Assembly: GCA_022539475.1 (NCBI GenBank)
Contig: VCMS01000109.1
Span: 166,095 to 230,094, forward strand
DNA from: Gracilaria domingensis
Lineage: Eukaryota > Rhodophyta > Florideophyceae > Gracilariales > Gracilariaceae
DNA length: 64,000 nt
Reading direction: 5' to 3'
Position numbers and translations under genes: made by a program. The number at the start of each line of letters is the position of its first letter. Position 1 is the first letter of the stretch. A model generated the notes under the pieces. It was not told the DNA's origin. It saw only the letters and a program-made list of their open reading frames with translations, and ran no database searches. Shown here piece by piece: positions 42,962 to 52,777 of the stretch.

Positions 42962-43362
42962 CGTCTGTCTCTTGCAGATGCTAGTTTTTGGCGAGGGTCG
43001 TCCAGAATTGCTGTGCAGTAAATACTGGTGGGTTTTCCACTCGTGCTAGTTCTTTAGTCGAGGGCTCCCTGAACGGTACTTCGCGAAGTCTACGTTCAGT
43101 TTCCATTAAGTTGCACATTACACGATACCTTCTGCGGAATGATACCCTGCAACGCATGGAATACTGCTGCTAGTACAGATGATGTCCATTATGAAATCAT
43201 ACCGTTTTATTCCTATCTATTCTTCTATCGACCGCTTTTGCTAACCACTACTTCGCTATATTACATGTACCATTTCCCCATGATGAAGCGGGTGTAGGCG
43301 CAGTCTGCGGCAGATGCCGCAGAGGGCACCTGCACCAAAGTGGTAGAACAAATACGCACTCC

Positions 43363-43448
43363 GAGAGGATGAGGCGCGAAGCGCCTCATCCTCTCCGTTC
43401 CTCATGTAGGGAACCATGCCCAGATGCATGGTTCCCTACTTGAGGAAC
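43363..43448. repeat. Two adjacent hairpins in the element 3 subterminal region
   Basis: The first has perfect 15-bp arms (43,363-43,377 and 43,381-43,395) around GAA and is shared with element 1. The second has 23-bp arms (43,397-43,419 and 43,426-43,448) with one mismatch around a 6-base loop and is found only here. Confidence 0.85.
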
Positions 43449-43490
43449 CTGCACCTGCAACTCGTGAGCTACGTCCGCATCAAAAGTCAT

Positions 43491-44245
43491 TTACCTGTAT
43501 AAGCAAGCAGAAAGTATCCATAAGTTAGTCATTGATCCGTTGGATACATTTGAAATGCGATGGAACGTACCATTGATAAAACAAAACAGAAATGTTGCGC
43601 TAGAAAAGTCGAGGGACCTAGAAACTCGCAAAAGGAAGAAGAAGCAGGAAAGGGATGGGTTAGATTACCAGCCCACCATCATCGTCAGGCGCGAAAGGTG
43701 TCGAAGCGAGAACTCACAAGCAAGGACACCAGGAATGCCCATGCAGCAAACATACCGCAAGATGCGATAAACGAGAGAGCACCCTATGTCCCAACCAAAC
43801 ACCAGAATCGCCTATCCCGAACAGTCAGACATCGATCTTGAGAGACGAAATGAAATTGGTCCTTTACCTGTATACGCAAGCAGAAAGTATCCATAAGTTA
43901 GTCAATGCTCCGTTGGATACATTTGAAATGCGATGGAACGTACAATTGATAAAGCAAAACAGAAACGTTGCGCTAGAAAATTCGAGGGACCTAGTAAATC
44001 GCGAAAGGAAGAAGAAGAAGGAAAAGGATCGGTTAGATTACCAACAATACATTCATCATAAACCGCGAAAGGTCTCGAAGCGAGAACTCACAAGCAACGA
44101 CACTGAGAATGCCCATGCAGCAAAAATACCCCAAGATGCGATAAACAAGAGAGCAGCCTATGTCCCAACCAAACCAGAATCGTCTATCCTGAACACTCAG
44201 AGATCCAAGATCGCCAAGAAACGAACTTGGTTTGTTGCGCAATAG
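43491..44245 (+). repeat. Tandem duplication, 373-bp period, with Lys/Glu-rich open frames
   Basis: The word TTACCTGTAT and the following roughly 300 bp recur at 43,864. Both copies contain a frame beginning AESIHKLV and running through DTFEMRWNV to a very basic stretch. In copy two the frame is longer (to 44,245). Element 1 has one copy on the minus strand at 10,119-9,715. The frame is kept in several copies, so a small protein is possible, but the copies shift frame relative to each other. Confidence 0.6.
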
Positions 44246-44320
44246 GCTCTAGCTTCTCGCGTCTTGCGCTACTTTTGAAAAGTAGCGCAAGAGGCGAAGC
44301 TAGAGCCTATGGCGCAACGA
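44233..44320. repeat. Palindrome of about 88 bp made from one inverted array unit
   Basis: Centre near 44,277 (CTTTTGAAAAG). The arms carry the GCGCxATAGGCTCTAGCTTC word and match apart from a 2-base gap and a few mismatches. The arm sequence is that of the tandem unit at 9,400-9,800 in element 1, so here one unit sits in inverted duplicate. Confidence 0.8.
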
Positions 44321-44551
44321 AATGAAACATTGTTCGCGTACTTAGAGTCGTCGCTTAGGGGTACTGGGTTCCCGTTTTCACCCTTCAACTCGTTCTATAT
44401 CTTGAACAAATAGAAGAAGTTGAAGGTGATTAGCTTGTTTCCTGCCGTTTATATGTCGCAGAGCGCGAAGAAACGCGGTGAGGATTGGTTAGTTTAGAGC
44501 AAAGATACGTGGAAGGATATGGAAGAACGTACGAATAGACTGCACGGAATA

Positions 44552-44647
44552 CATCCGTGAGATACGGATGACTCCGTCCTACTTTTTTCCGCCCTCTACT
44601 TTAAGGAGCCTCCATAAAGTAGAGGGAGGAAAAAAAAAGGACGGAGC
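44552..44647. repeat. Two hairpins upstream of the element 3 transposase
   Basis: A small stem CATCCGT/ACGGATG spans 44,552-44,570. A longer stem with arms about 44,571-44,602 and 44,616-44,647 (CCCTCTACTTT and its complement, then T-run/A-run) closes on a 13-base loop. Confidence 0.7.
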
Positions 44648-45015
44648 GGAGTATAACGCGAGGATGTGGATGGCACGGATCACGACGGTAACGGAAGGTC
44701 GGACGTCGGAGGCGCGGCGGCGGCGGCGGAGGGAAGAGATTTATTTTTCTGTGCGAGATTGGACAGGTGTACAGCGTACAACGTTTGAAAACCACAAGTT
44801 TATAACCAGTGGTAGATAATACGAGAAGTACACCCTTGTGTTGAGGTCAACGTGTACCTACGTTCCTTTTTGAACGAAAGCACGTGATTTAAACTCAAAA
44901 TATATTCTCCGTTCTCAGCATAACGTCGATCTTGACTGTCGCTCGACCTCCTTCTCTCTTCGGACGACCTTCCCTTGCAGTCTTTGTCGTCGTTTCTCGT
45001 TCATTTCTTCTTCCC

Positions 45016-48000
45016 ATGGTCTACTACTGTACGCATAAGAAGCGTGGGTGCCCCTTCGTTACTCGCCGAGGAGTCTTATCTCTTCAACAGCATCTCAACC
45101 ATTGCCCGTTTCGTCTGAAAGCAGCGCTGGAAGACGACAATAGGCGGCCCATTCGGAGAAGCAAGCGTCTCAAGCTTTCCGCGCCCGCGCCCGCATCTTC
45201 AGAAAGGGTCACTGCCCCTTGTCGCCTTCCCGCGCCTCCGGAGTCCGAGGACATCGTTGACCCCACTCCGTGCGCCCCTCCCATTCCGGAAACTTCGCAT
45301 TGTGTTTCTCCTTCCCCGGGTCCGGCGTCATTAGAGCGAGAACACGGAAGCAGTTCCCGCCCAGTGCCTTCTGAGGAGGCCCTCGGTGATTTGCTTATGG
45401 ATTATCTCACGGTTTGTCCGGCTTCAGTAGCTTCCAACCTTGGTCATCGTGAGGCAGACGAGCTAATTGGGCTACTTCGGGACCCGCGATTCTCGCAAAA
45501 GCGATTCAACGAGACCATAACAAGTTCCAAGCGCTGTACAGAACTGAAGAAGGCTATTTTCGAACGATACGCCTCAAAGGAAGGTTTCAATCGAAGAACT
45601 GTCTCGCCAGAAGGATGTAAGTTCAGCGCCACCCTCTACACGAGAGACCCCGTTCAGACACTTGTGAAACAGCTCCAGTTGGCTAACAACGAAAACACAT
45701 TCTTCCACCCTATACTTGAGACCCACTCCACGAAAATATCTCACCCCATGTCCGCCTCTCTCGCAAGAGACGCCACCTCAAAACTTAAGGAAATGGTCAT
45801 GGGCTCTTTGGATAGTACAATAGTGTGGTACTCCCAAGAAATAGGTTACAGTGAATCTTTCGTAGGTCTTCTGCAGGTATACACCGATAAGTCTTCAACA
45901 ACTCTAAAGCAAACATCGGTTACCGCCTATCCTCTTCACCTCATATTTCTCAACTTCTCCGACGAGCTACGCCGTAAGTGCATCCGTGATGACCTCACAG
46001 TAGTGGCATACTTCCCTACTACACTGATCGAGGTTTCCGCATCTGAAGCAGACGCAATGCCATTCGTTTCTAGCAAGTCTCTACGCGAGTCCAGGATGCA
46101 AATCCTTCAAGAATCTCTTCATCAGGTCCTGGAGCCCATTCTAAATTTCACGCAGAAAGGTGTTCAGTTCTTCGGCGAAGACAAACTAAGTCGAGTGTGC
46201 CATCCTCTGCTTGCAAGTTATTGTGCGGATATTCTTGAGGCTAAGGACATTCTGTCCATTCTTCATGGGACCAAAACGGAAAGCCCGTGTCATAGATGCA
46301 AAGCCCCTCGCTCATCTTTATGCAGTCCTATTCCCACCTCATTCAACGGACGTTCTCAAAAGCACACGAAAAGCATCCGAAAGACATACACAGCTATCTT
46401 GCAACATGCACAAAAAGACGAGGCGGAAAGACGTCCACGTCGTGCGAGGGAGAGGAGATCTCAAGCGGATACTCTGATGCGTTCAAATTCCATATCTCTC
46501 ATTCCTTCGTTCCTCGAAACTTCCGTAAGCCTTGGAATGATCCCGGGATTGTCTCCATACAGTCTGTTCTCATTCGAACCATTACACAACTTGCATCTCG
46601 GCATCTCGAAGCTGATAAAAACGGCCACAATCGAGAGATTGCAGTCAGACACCCTGTGCACCACAATAGGAACATCTGCATCGCGTTCATTTCGAACGCT
46701 ACGCTCCCAACTCCCCAACCATGCAAACTCAATTCTAGCTGCCATAGAACGCGATTCTCCTGCCAAAGGTTTACATATCGATTTCTCCACGCAGGAGAAA
46801 GGCAAATCTTTGAATGGTATCTTCACGAAAGACGGTCTCCGTGGAATGCTGGAGGCCAAAAACTACAAAGCACTTGACATGGTTTTTCCCTTCATAGGAG
46901 CATTCTTTGACATATGCTGTGGAGAACAGGACGTTGCCCCAATCACAACCGTTTTCTCTCAGTACCCGGACTTGCTTTCGACCTTATTCAGATACAATCG
47001 TGACCCGTATTGGACTGAAAGCTCTCTCCTGTGTCTTAGTTCGGAGATTGAAGCCTTCAAGCCTTCCGCAACAAACACTCTGGCGGATTTTCATCCCTCC
47101 AGACTGGAAACTCTGAATTTTCACCTTCTCGATCATCTCGTGGACGATATTCGCCGTCTGGGAAGTATCAAGTACTACGACGCAGGCATATACGAACATG
47201 CACACCTGCTATTTAAGAGACACTACAAAAAGACGTCCAGAAGAACAGCAACGGCTGTAGAGGAGACTATTCGCTCCATTGAGCACGGACATGTTAGAAA
47301 GCAATGGAATCGCAATACTCCTTACCAGCGTAATCCAGGTTTACCAGGAACTTCCACACAGCTTCCTCGATTTGCAATGAGAGGGCATTCTTTCACTTTA
47401 CGAGCTCTTCAACATTGTGTCTCAAGTATGTCCAGTTCAAAAACATGGACTGCTGTTAGAGAGATGTTCTCAAATACGGACACAAGGTCGATTCTTGACC
47501 AAATTGGTGAACAGGCCCTTCCTCCTTTCCTCAGTCTCGTGAAAGAAACATTGGATGAGCACTCTATTACATACTTCCCAGAAAAGACAAGGAAAACTCT
47601 GGTGAATTCGGCCCTCGTGAAAGGCGGTTTCGTTCCGACTCTTGAACGCTTCGATTCGTCTTCTAAGGCACTTAAGCTGGGACGACCCAAATACCCCATC
47701 ATCCAACGTGTCTTCGCTTCTCCAGCATTTGGTCCCAGTAGAAAGCCAAAGTTTTCCACTGTATTGGTAAGCGGAGAAGATTCAGAGACTTGGGTTGCCC
47801 AGGTAGTCGCTCTGATTCGAATATCTCTCCTTGATTCTGCACTTACCGCACCAGAGGTGGCATTCGTCCGGTATTTCGAGGTTTTACCCCCCGCAACAAA
47901 CATCGACCACATATTGAAATGCATATCTTTACGGTGGGCTATAAACGATGAAAAGAACCACACTCTTCCGTTCCCTCGTCATTCCAAAGCGGAGACTATC

Positions 48001-48195
48001 GTAGAGTTAACTCCTTGGTACGGGATGGTTCCGGCTTCTGCACTACAGGGAACTGTCCATGTTGTTCGATCAAACTACCCTGCTCCACCTTTTTGTCCTC
48101 CACTTCAATGTTTCCAACACCGATTCTACATCAATCGATTCTATCATGATTCAGATGAAGGACCAACTGAGCACGTTGATCTTGTACAGCCTTAA
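45016..48195 (+). CDS. Plavaka/CACTA-like (CMC) transposase, intact
   Basis: Start at the ATG at 45,016, shared with element 1, giving 1,059 residues. An N-terminal zinc-finger pattern has C5, C12, H26 and C30. A Pro/Ser-rich linker follows. The core has VYTDKSSTTLKQTSVTAYPL near residue 287, where Plavaka transposases have an Asp in YSD-type context. It then has the strand SDELRRKC and VVAYFPTT, the cysteine pair CHRCKAP near 424 and FEPLHNLHLGISK near 519. The order and motifs match Plavaka-type transposases. These cut and paste by an RNase H-fold DDE mechanism, here presumably including the Asp of YTDKSS. The stop overlaps the stop of the convergent partner gene. No stop or shift is present, so it could act in trans on element 1. 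Confidence 0.85.
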   Translation: MVYYCTHKKRGCPFVTRRGVLSLQQHLNHCPFRLKAALEDDNRRPIRRSKRLKLSAPAPASSERVTAPCRLPAPPESEDIVDPTPCAPPIPETSHCVSPSPGPASLEREHGSSSRPVPSEEALGDLLMDYLTVCPASVASNLGHREADELIGLLRDPRFSQKRFNETITSSKRCTELKKAIFERYASKEGFNRRTVSPEGCKFSATLYTRDPVQTLVKQLQLANNENTFFHPILETHSTKISHPMSASLARDATSKLKEMVMGSLDSTIVWYSQEIGYSESFVGLLQVYTDKSSTTLKQTSVTAYPLHLIFLNFSDELRRKCIRDDLTVVAYFPTTLIEVSASEADAMPFVSSKSLRESRMQILQESLHQVLEPILNFTQKGVQFFGEDKLSRVCHPLLASYCADILEAKDILSILHGTKTESPCHRCKAPRSSLCSPIPTSFNGRSQKHTKSIRKTYTAILQHAQKDEAERRPRRARERRSQADTLMRSNSISLIPSFLETSVSLGMIPGLSPYSLFSFEPLHNLHLGISKLIKTATIERLQSDTLCTTIGTSASRSFRTLRSQLPNHANSILAAIERDSPAKGLHIDFSTQEKGKSLNGIFTKDGLRGMLEAKNYKALDMVFPFIGAFFDICCGEQDVAPITTVFSQYPDLLSTLFRYNRDPYWTESSLLCLSSEIEAFKPSATNTLADFHPSRLETLNFHLLDHLVDDIRRLGSIKYYDAGIYEHAHLLFKRHYKKTSRRTATAVEETIRSIEHGHVRKQWNRNTPYQRNPGLPGTSTQLPRFAMRGHSFTLRALQHCVSSMSSSKTWTAVREMFSNTDTRSILDQIGEQALPPFLSLVKETLDEHSITYFPEKTRKTLVNSALVKGGFVPTLERFDSSSKALKLGRPKYPIIQRVFASPAFGPSRKPKFSTVLVSGEDSETWVAQVVALIRISLLDSALTAPEVAFVRYFEVLPPATNIDHILKCISLRWAINDEKNHTLPFPRHSKAETIVELTPWYGMVPASALQGTVHVVRSNYPAPPFCPPLQCFQHRFYINRFYHDSDEGPTEHVDLVQP

Positions 48196-49973
48196 ACATT
48201 AAGGGCTCCATCCTCTACATGTTCACCTTGTGGTGCCTTTTCTTGTGATCCTGTGTTACTTCCGAAATCGTTCATGTCCATTTCCTTGAACTCCATATCC
48301 CCTTCCTCGCATTCACCAACGAAACAATCGCTAAAAGAACCCAATCTTCGGCTCACACTGTCAATAAAAAATTGTTCTTTCACAGTGAGGCAAAGTCCTC
48401 CGTTCGACAGCATTCGATATCCAAATGTAGCCTCTCTCATGTCATTACCAAGAACCTTAGTCCAATCTTCCGTTGTCGTTCCAAAATTATGAAAATCGCT
48501 GGAATTGGTCGTCAAGACACGTTGCCTAACATCCCCCAGAACATTCTTTAAACACAGAGGTAGCAGTTGGGCAAACTTCTTTGTAAACAGTTTCTGTGTC
48601 TGGCCACCCCTTGACACATCCGTACTTAGAAGGCTCATAACCGTCAACACCATATCTTCATCCGGTGTCCCCACTCTGCAAACCGAAAATAAAACCAAAG
48701 TGCGCTTAGACTTCATACTGTACTGCCCAGATGCGATATAGGTTAGAAAGTTACAAATCCGCTTTGGGTCATTCTGCCCCGATGCAGACCAACGGTTGTA
48801 AACCTCTGTAAAGTGCTTCTTCGCCGCGTAGAAAACTTCCTTCAGCTGCGCAGCTCCGCGTTTGCAAAGAGCCGACTTTCCCGAATCAACGTTATCCAAT
48901 ACGCCTCCGAAGTCCCACTTCGACTGTACATTTGCATCATTGAACCGCAGCGCAATTCCTGTCCAAAACGACTCTCTCGTAACATGAACGTCCTGCTCCT
49001 TCCTTCTCAAGTCCTCCCCCGATTTCACTAATAAAAACTTACATCGCTCGTCGTCACGAAGCAGCACTATCAATCTTGCAAACTCATCCAATGTAAAATT
49101 GGGAGCTGTTTCCTTATCATCATCTTCTTTTCCTTCTTTGCTCGCTTTCTTCATTGCGCCAATAACCGTATTGCGATCCGCTGCATTAAGCTGCTCTACC
49201 AGACTCCCTACTTCCGGCAATATCTCCCAAGTAAACAACTGACTAGATGCCTCTTGCTCCCACCCTGGAAAAACCTCCAACATTGTGTTATTCGCAAGTA
49301 GCTGAGAGAGTGTAGTTCCTTTGCTGTTTCCCATAACGATATGGAGCAAAAATCGTGCGATTAGTTGAATTCTCGAACGATTATAAATCTTGAGCTTCCA
49401 CGGCCTACTCACATGCTGAAGTTCGTTAACTTTAAGCTGCTGTAAAAATGAAAAAAGGCGCGTAACTCTGCCTTCGTCGTCAAATCGGTAGTGAGCAAGA
49501 AAGGAATGGCTTTCGTTAGTTTTTGCTTGGTTTGGTGGGAAAGAAGGAGGTTTAGAATTCGGATTAGAGCTGGTTGATTTTTTTTCCACAGCGGTGTCAG
49601 CTTTGCTGATTGTCGGAATGCGGGGTATAGACTGGTGCTTTCGAGGACATCGACGGAGGAAAAGCCTTTGACTTGAAACTGTTAACGAAACAATTGCTGC
49701 GGTTCGCGAGCTGTCTTTCAGCCAAGTTGGCTTTGCAATACGCGGTTTAAGCGCATCCTCCATCGCTTTAGCATTTTTTGATCTGGACAAATTTGTTGTG
49801 GGCTTGGACGCAAGGCTTGTATTTGACGGGCTTTGTGAGACAAGCATAGGGTAAAGTTTACGCGTTATGTTGGTACTTGCTAGTGTCATTGTGGAGGAAG
49901 AGGGTTGTGGCGGATCTACGGATGCAGAAAGAGGGTATGTGTGAAAGTTGGGCGGAGCGTTTGGCTGCGCCAT
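48192..49973 (-). CDS. Transposon partner protein with swapped N-terminus and shared C-terminal module
   Basis: 593 residues, intact. Residues 1-438 have no counterpart in element 1: a Ser/Pro/Lys-rich N-terminus, then a mostly helical domain (LFSFLQQLKVNELQHVSRPW ... FTWEILPEVGSLVEQL ... ESFWTGIALRFNDANVQSKW). Residues 439-593 match the C-terminal module of the coiled-coil protein (LTVMSLLSTDVSRGGQTQKL to GALNV). The switch occurs at a sharp point in DNA. The shared module may contact the transposase while the variable part binds DNA or another target (inference). The gene converges on the transposase with stop codons overlapping. Confidence 0.7.
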   Translation of the reverse strand: MAQPNAPPNFHTYPLSASVDPPQPSSSTMTLASTNITRKLYPMLVSQSPSNTSLASKPTTNLSRSKNAKAMEDALKPRIAKPTWLKDSSRTAAIVSLTVSSQRLFLRRCPRKHQSIPRIPTISKADTAVEKKSTSSNPNSKPPSFPPNQAKTNESHSFLAHYRFDDEGRVTRLFSFLQQLKVNELQHVSRPWKLKIYNRSRIQLIARFLLHIVMGNSKGTTLSQLLANNTMLEVFPGWEQEASSQLFTWEILPEVGSLVEQLNAADRNTVIGAMKKASKEGKEDDDKETAPNFTLDEFARLIVLLRDDERCKFLLVKSGEDLRRKEQDVHVTRESFWTGIALRFNDANVQSKWDFGGVLDNVDSGKSALCKRGAAQLKEVFYAAKKHFTEVYNRWSASGQNDPKRICNFLTYIASGQYSMKSKRTLVLFSVCRVGTPDEDMVLTVMSLLSTDVSRGGQTQKLFTKKFAQLLPLCLKNVLGDVRQRVLTTNSSDFHNFGTTTEDWTKVLGNDMREATFGYRMLSNGGLCLTVKEQFFIDSVSRRLGSFSDCFVGECEEGDMEFKEMDMNDFGSNTGSQEKAPQGEHVEDGALNV

Positions 49974-50556
49974 GGCGAGGGCTTGGAGGGCGGCAAGATT
50001 TGCGTACCAAGGGCACCCAGGATGCAGTTCTGTATACTCTCCAGAGGGAACGTCAAGTGCGCAGCCTCGGAGCTGCCGTAATATTCGGAGCCAACAGCAA
50101 TGAGCAAATCTGTATTATGCACCCTAAATGCTTATGGTGTTCTAGAGACCCACGGTCCTCTCAAGCAACATTTTAGCACTTCTTGTTACAGGGTTGTGCC
50201 CGGAAAGGGGGATTTAAGAAACGTTCTGGGCTTTTAAAGGCACACCAATCAGCCCTTGCCACGTAGCGTTCACGTTCACGTTCACGCAAAAAAACGCTTT
50301 GTTAAGAACGGGCCTGAGCACATGGAAGGGTTTGGAATGTCTCTCTATTTGCTTTTTATCCTGTTGTTTTTCGCTAGTGCGTTGAGCGTCGTCGGTGTTG
50401 GGCTCGGGAGGATTTTTAACATCAACTGTGGAGGTCCAGCTGTCGGTCGCTTCATACTGTGAGGAAGAAAAGAGGGGTGAAGGAAAAGAGAACGGTGCAT
50501 GCGCTGCGCCGCTCATTTGTTTACTTTGAAAAGTACGTTGGCACGCGCAGGGCGCA

Positions 50557-50949
50557 CTACTTCTGTAAGCGCGCCAATAAAATTTCGAGGAGCGGCGCAA
50601 TGATGTGCGACGCATCATTGCGGCGCCCCTCGCACACGAATATTATACCGCGAATTACTCCGCTCGTATACAGCGTCGGCGCCTGGCTGATAAGGTCCAT
50701 AAGGCGGCGCCGGTGCGCGTAAACGTCGAAATTCCCAGTAGAAACCTCTCGGAGAAACTGCTCCAATTCTCCGAGAAGCGCCTCCGAGAACCCAAACCCC
50801 ACGACTTCCTGGGGCAGAGTGTGCACGGCGTCCTGGACAGTGGGGGCGGGGGCCGGTGCCGGAGCCGCCTCCACGTCCACGACGGGATCGAGCCCAGGTA
50901 AAGATTCGTTGGCTGGCGATGGGACCGGACTGGCGACGTGATCCTTCAT
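50557..50949 (-). CDS. Small hypothetical protein with Pro/Ala-rich linker
   Basis: The ATG at 50,949 is chosen because the sequence before it in the frame is low quality. 130 residues: an acidic Ala/Pro-rich N-terminus (DVEAAPAPAPAP) and a helical C-terminal half (EALLGELEQFLREVSTGNFD ... HIIAPLLEILLARLQK). No domain recognised. It is isolated between element 3 and the Gypsy element. Confidence 0.4.
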   Translation of the reverse strand: MKDHVASPVPSPANESLPGLDPVVDVEAAPAPAPAPTVQDAVHTLPQEVVGFGFSEALLGELEQFLREVSTGNFDVYAHRRRLMDLISQAPTLYTSGVIRGIIFVCEGRRNDASHIIAPLLEILLARLQK

Positions 50950-51059
50950 GACGAGATGTAGTTGATAGGTTGACAAGTGATAGAGATAGGAGCATAAGAC
51001 GCACGAGACCTCGTAATTCTCGCTTTTATAGTCTACATCATAGGTTAGTGTGCATCGGA

Positions 51060-51155
51060 ATTTGCCATGACGGTAGGTCATGGCAAGTGTAATTGCCATG
51101 ATGGCAGGTCATGGCAGTGTCATTTGCCAGCATGGCGGTATGACAATTTGTCCTA
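51060..51155. repeat. Three tandem units of a TGCCATGAC...GTCATGGCA dyad
   Basis: Units of about 32 bp, each with the dyad TGCCATGA ... TCATGGCA. The third unit is degraded (CAGCATGGCGGTATGACA). Located upstream of the minus-strand ORF at 50,949, so it could be a promoter element of that gene (inference). Confidence 0.6.
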
Positions 51156-51181
51156 GGTACACGTGCATTCCACGATTAGGG

Positions 51182-51335
51182 CTGCGTGGCGTAGGCGCCC
51201 CTTTGGCGGCATATGCGCTAAAAGTATCTACCACCTACGGCTCTTATAGGCTAGTACGGTAGATACAACGCAGCCATTGGCCAAGCCAACCGTACCGTCG
51301 ATTCTCGCCTAAAATCGACGGTGCGGTTGTGCATG
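51182..51335. repeat. Two hairpins: GGCTGCGT/ACGCAGCC and ACCGTCGAT/ATCGACGGT
   Basis: The first pairs GGCTGCGT near 51,180 with ACGCAGCC near 51,270, with an inner GTATCTACC/GGTAGATAC pair. The second pairs AACCGTACCGTCGAT with ATCGACGGTGCGGTT across an 11-base loop near 51,305. These look like small foldback elements. Confidence 0.6.
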
Positions 51336-51868
51336 AAAGGGCCGGAGCAGTCGCCTCCGACTCAACTCCGGCCAGACCACTTCCCCTTCGACGACCTCCC
51401 CCCACCTCCACTCCTCATCTCTTTTCCCCTTCGTCGTCTCAACCTTCTCCCCCCCACCCTCAACCTCTCTCACTCTCCCCCTTTGGCGGCTTGGTCTCAC
51501 CGCCCCCAACGTTCCCTGCTACTCACACAGCCCCTCTTCTGCGCTCGTCTCGTGTGATTCGGCAAAGCGTCCGTACTACCCTACCGTTGGGTTAGCCTTG
51601 TGCGGGCGTGCCTCTCTCTCCCGAAGTCCGTTCTTCTTGGTTCCCCGTCTCTCCGTCTTCTCCGTGGTGGTGTCTTTTATTGTCGTTGTCTGTTGTCATT
51701 GTTCCCGTTATCGTTCTTTCCTGTTTCTACCCGCCGCGGTTGTCTTTGTTGTTGTCCCTCTCCGTTTCTCCGTCGTTGTGCGGGCCTTCCCTGCCTGCAT
51801 CTGTTCCCTTGCTCCTCTTGTCGGCCTTGGACTCTGGTTTCGCTGGTTCTTTCGCGTTGCGATTCCAT
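51336..51868. other. Pyrimidine-rich spacer left of the Gypsy element
   Basis: Long C/T-rich runs (51,395-51,500) keep several frames open on the plus strand, and none looks like a real gene. The bases TCCAT just left of the LTR (51,864-51,868) pair with TCCGT after the right LTR. Confidence 0.4.
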
Positions 51869-52725
51869 TGTGGTGCAAAACCCTCGACGGGAAGCAACAA
51901 ACCGCGTCGCGGACGAGCACCTCAGGGTGTTCAGGCCCTGCTCCCTGTGAAGGGCAGTCGAGCGGCAGAACCCTCCGATAGGGCCAACACGAGCCGGGTG
52001 TAAATCCGGGTGGCCCCGATCTGGGCGTGCAGTCGGAGGTAAAAGGGGTAGAATCGGCGTAGGTATCCGGATGGTTCCGGCGAGCCACAGCGAGTGGGGG
52101 TATCCAGCCCAACGGTATGGGACGACAAAAGATCGACAAACGAGCCGCACTGCGGAGCACTGACTCGCGATAAGCGGGAAAACTCCCGAGACAAATAAAA
52201 CAAACCTACAATGTAGGGCAGAGTAGCGAAAGCCGTAAGACGGAAATGAAAACAATAAAATAGATAAGAAAAGTGCCGTGACGACGGATTAGTACTCCTC
52301 AGGGACGGAGGTTGGTTGATCAGCCCGGAATCGCGGCGGTATTCCCCACGATGGGGCTGGTGACCGTGCGCAAGCGGCAAGAAGATCAGAGCCAAAGGCC
52401 TCGTTGAGGTTTACTTCCCGTACAGTGGCGGCAAGTGCCGCCACTTATATACGGCACTTGAAAATATCAATTAAAATATCTAACTATCCGGCGCTGCCGG
52501 CCAATACACTACAGGTGTGCAACCGTGGCAGGCTTGCCACGGCGCACCCGCTATCGGGTCAACTTGGCACACGTGTGCAGAAATACTACCCTTCCTAGGC
52601 ATAACCCAAAATAGGGCACTACCCCAGTAGCCTCTCATAACCTGAGGTGTCGAAGCCGATGACGGATCAACAAACTATGAAAAGCACCTCGGTGCATCCC
52701 CACAAAAGGGCGTTTTGCTCTACAT
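51869..52725 (-). repeat. 3' LTR of the Gypsy element (left), 857 bp
   Basis: Ends TGTGGTGC and GCTCTACA in plus orientation. Reading in the element direction it begins TGTAGAGC and ends GCACCACA. It matches 34,267-35,123 at equal length. Confidence 0.9.
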
Positions 52726-52741
52726 CTCCCCCTTCTCAGGC
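52726..52741 (-). promoter_or_regulatory. Polypurine tract next to the 3' LTR
   Basis: On the minus strand this reads CCTGAGAAGGGGGAGA directly before TGTAGAG, the position where plus-strand DNA synthesis is primed. Fifteen of its bases recur exactly at 54,703-54,717. Confidence 0.8.
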
Positions 52742-52777
52742 TGAGACACCGACTCCGTCGGCTCGATACGCCTCGCG

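Larger units (their letters stand above)
42962..49973. mobile_element. Element 3: Plavaka/CACTA-like transposon, inverted relative of element 1, transposase intact
   Basis: The left end, TCTGTCTCTTGCAGATGCTA, is the reverse of the right end of element 1 and is followed by the same subterminal hairpin. Homology with element 1 runs to about 48,655, covering the transposase and the C-terminal module of the partner gene, then stops sharply. A different N-terminal coding sequence takes over. There is no methyltransferase-SET gene. I could not find a matching right end between 49,973 and 51,868, so the right limit is a minimum. Confidence 0.7.

Noticed and set aside
46296..46877. 193-codon plus-strand frame inside the element 3 transposase (and its counterpart near 6,631-7,212)
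   Set aside because: Lies entirely within the long transposase frame. It is conserved only because the transposase is.
47409..47963. 184-codon minus-strand frame opposite the transposase
   Set aside because: Shadow frame without domain; also present opposite the dead copy, as expected for similar DNA.
51598..52003. Overlapping plus-strand frames at the left LTR
   Set aside because: They run from pyrimidine-rich spacer into the LTR without domains or shared composition.
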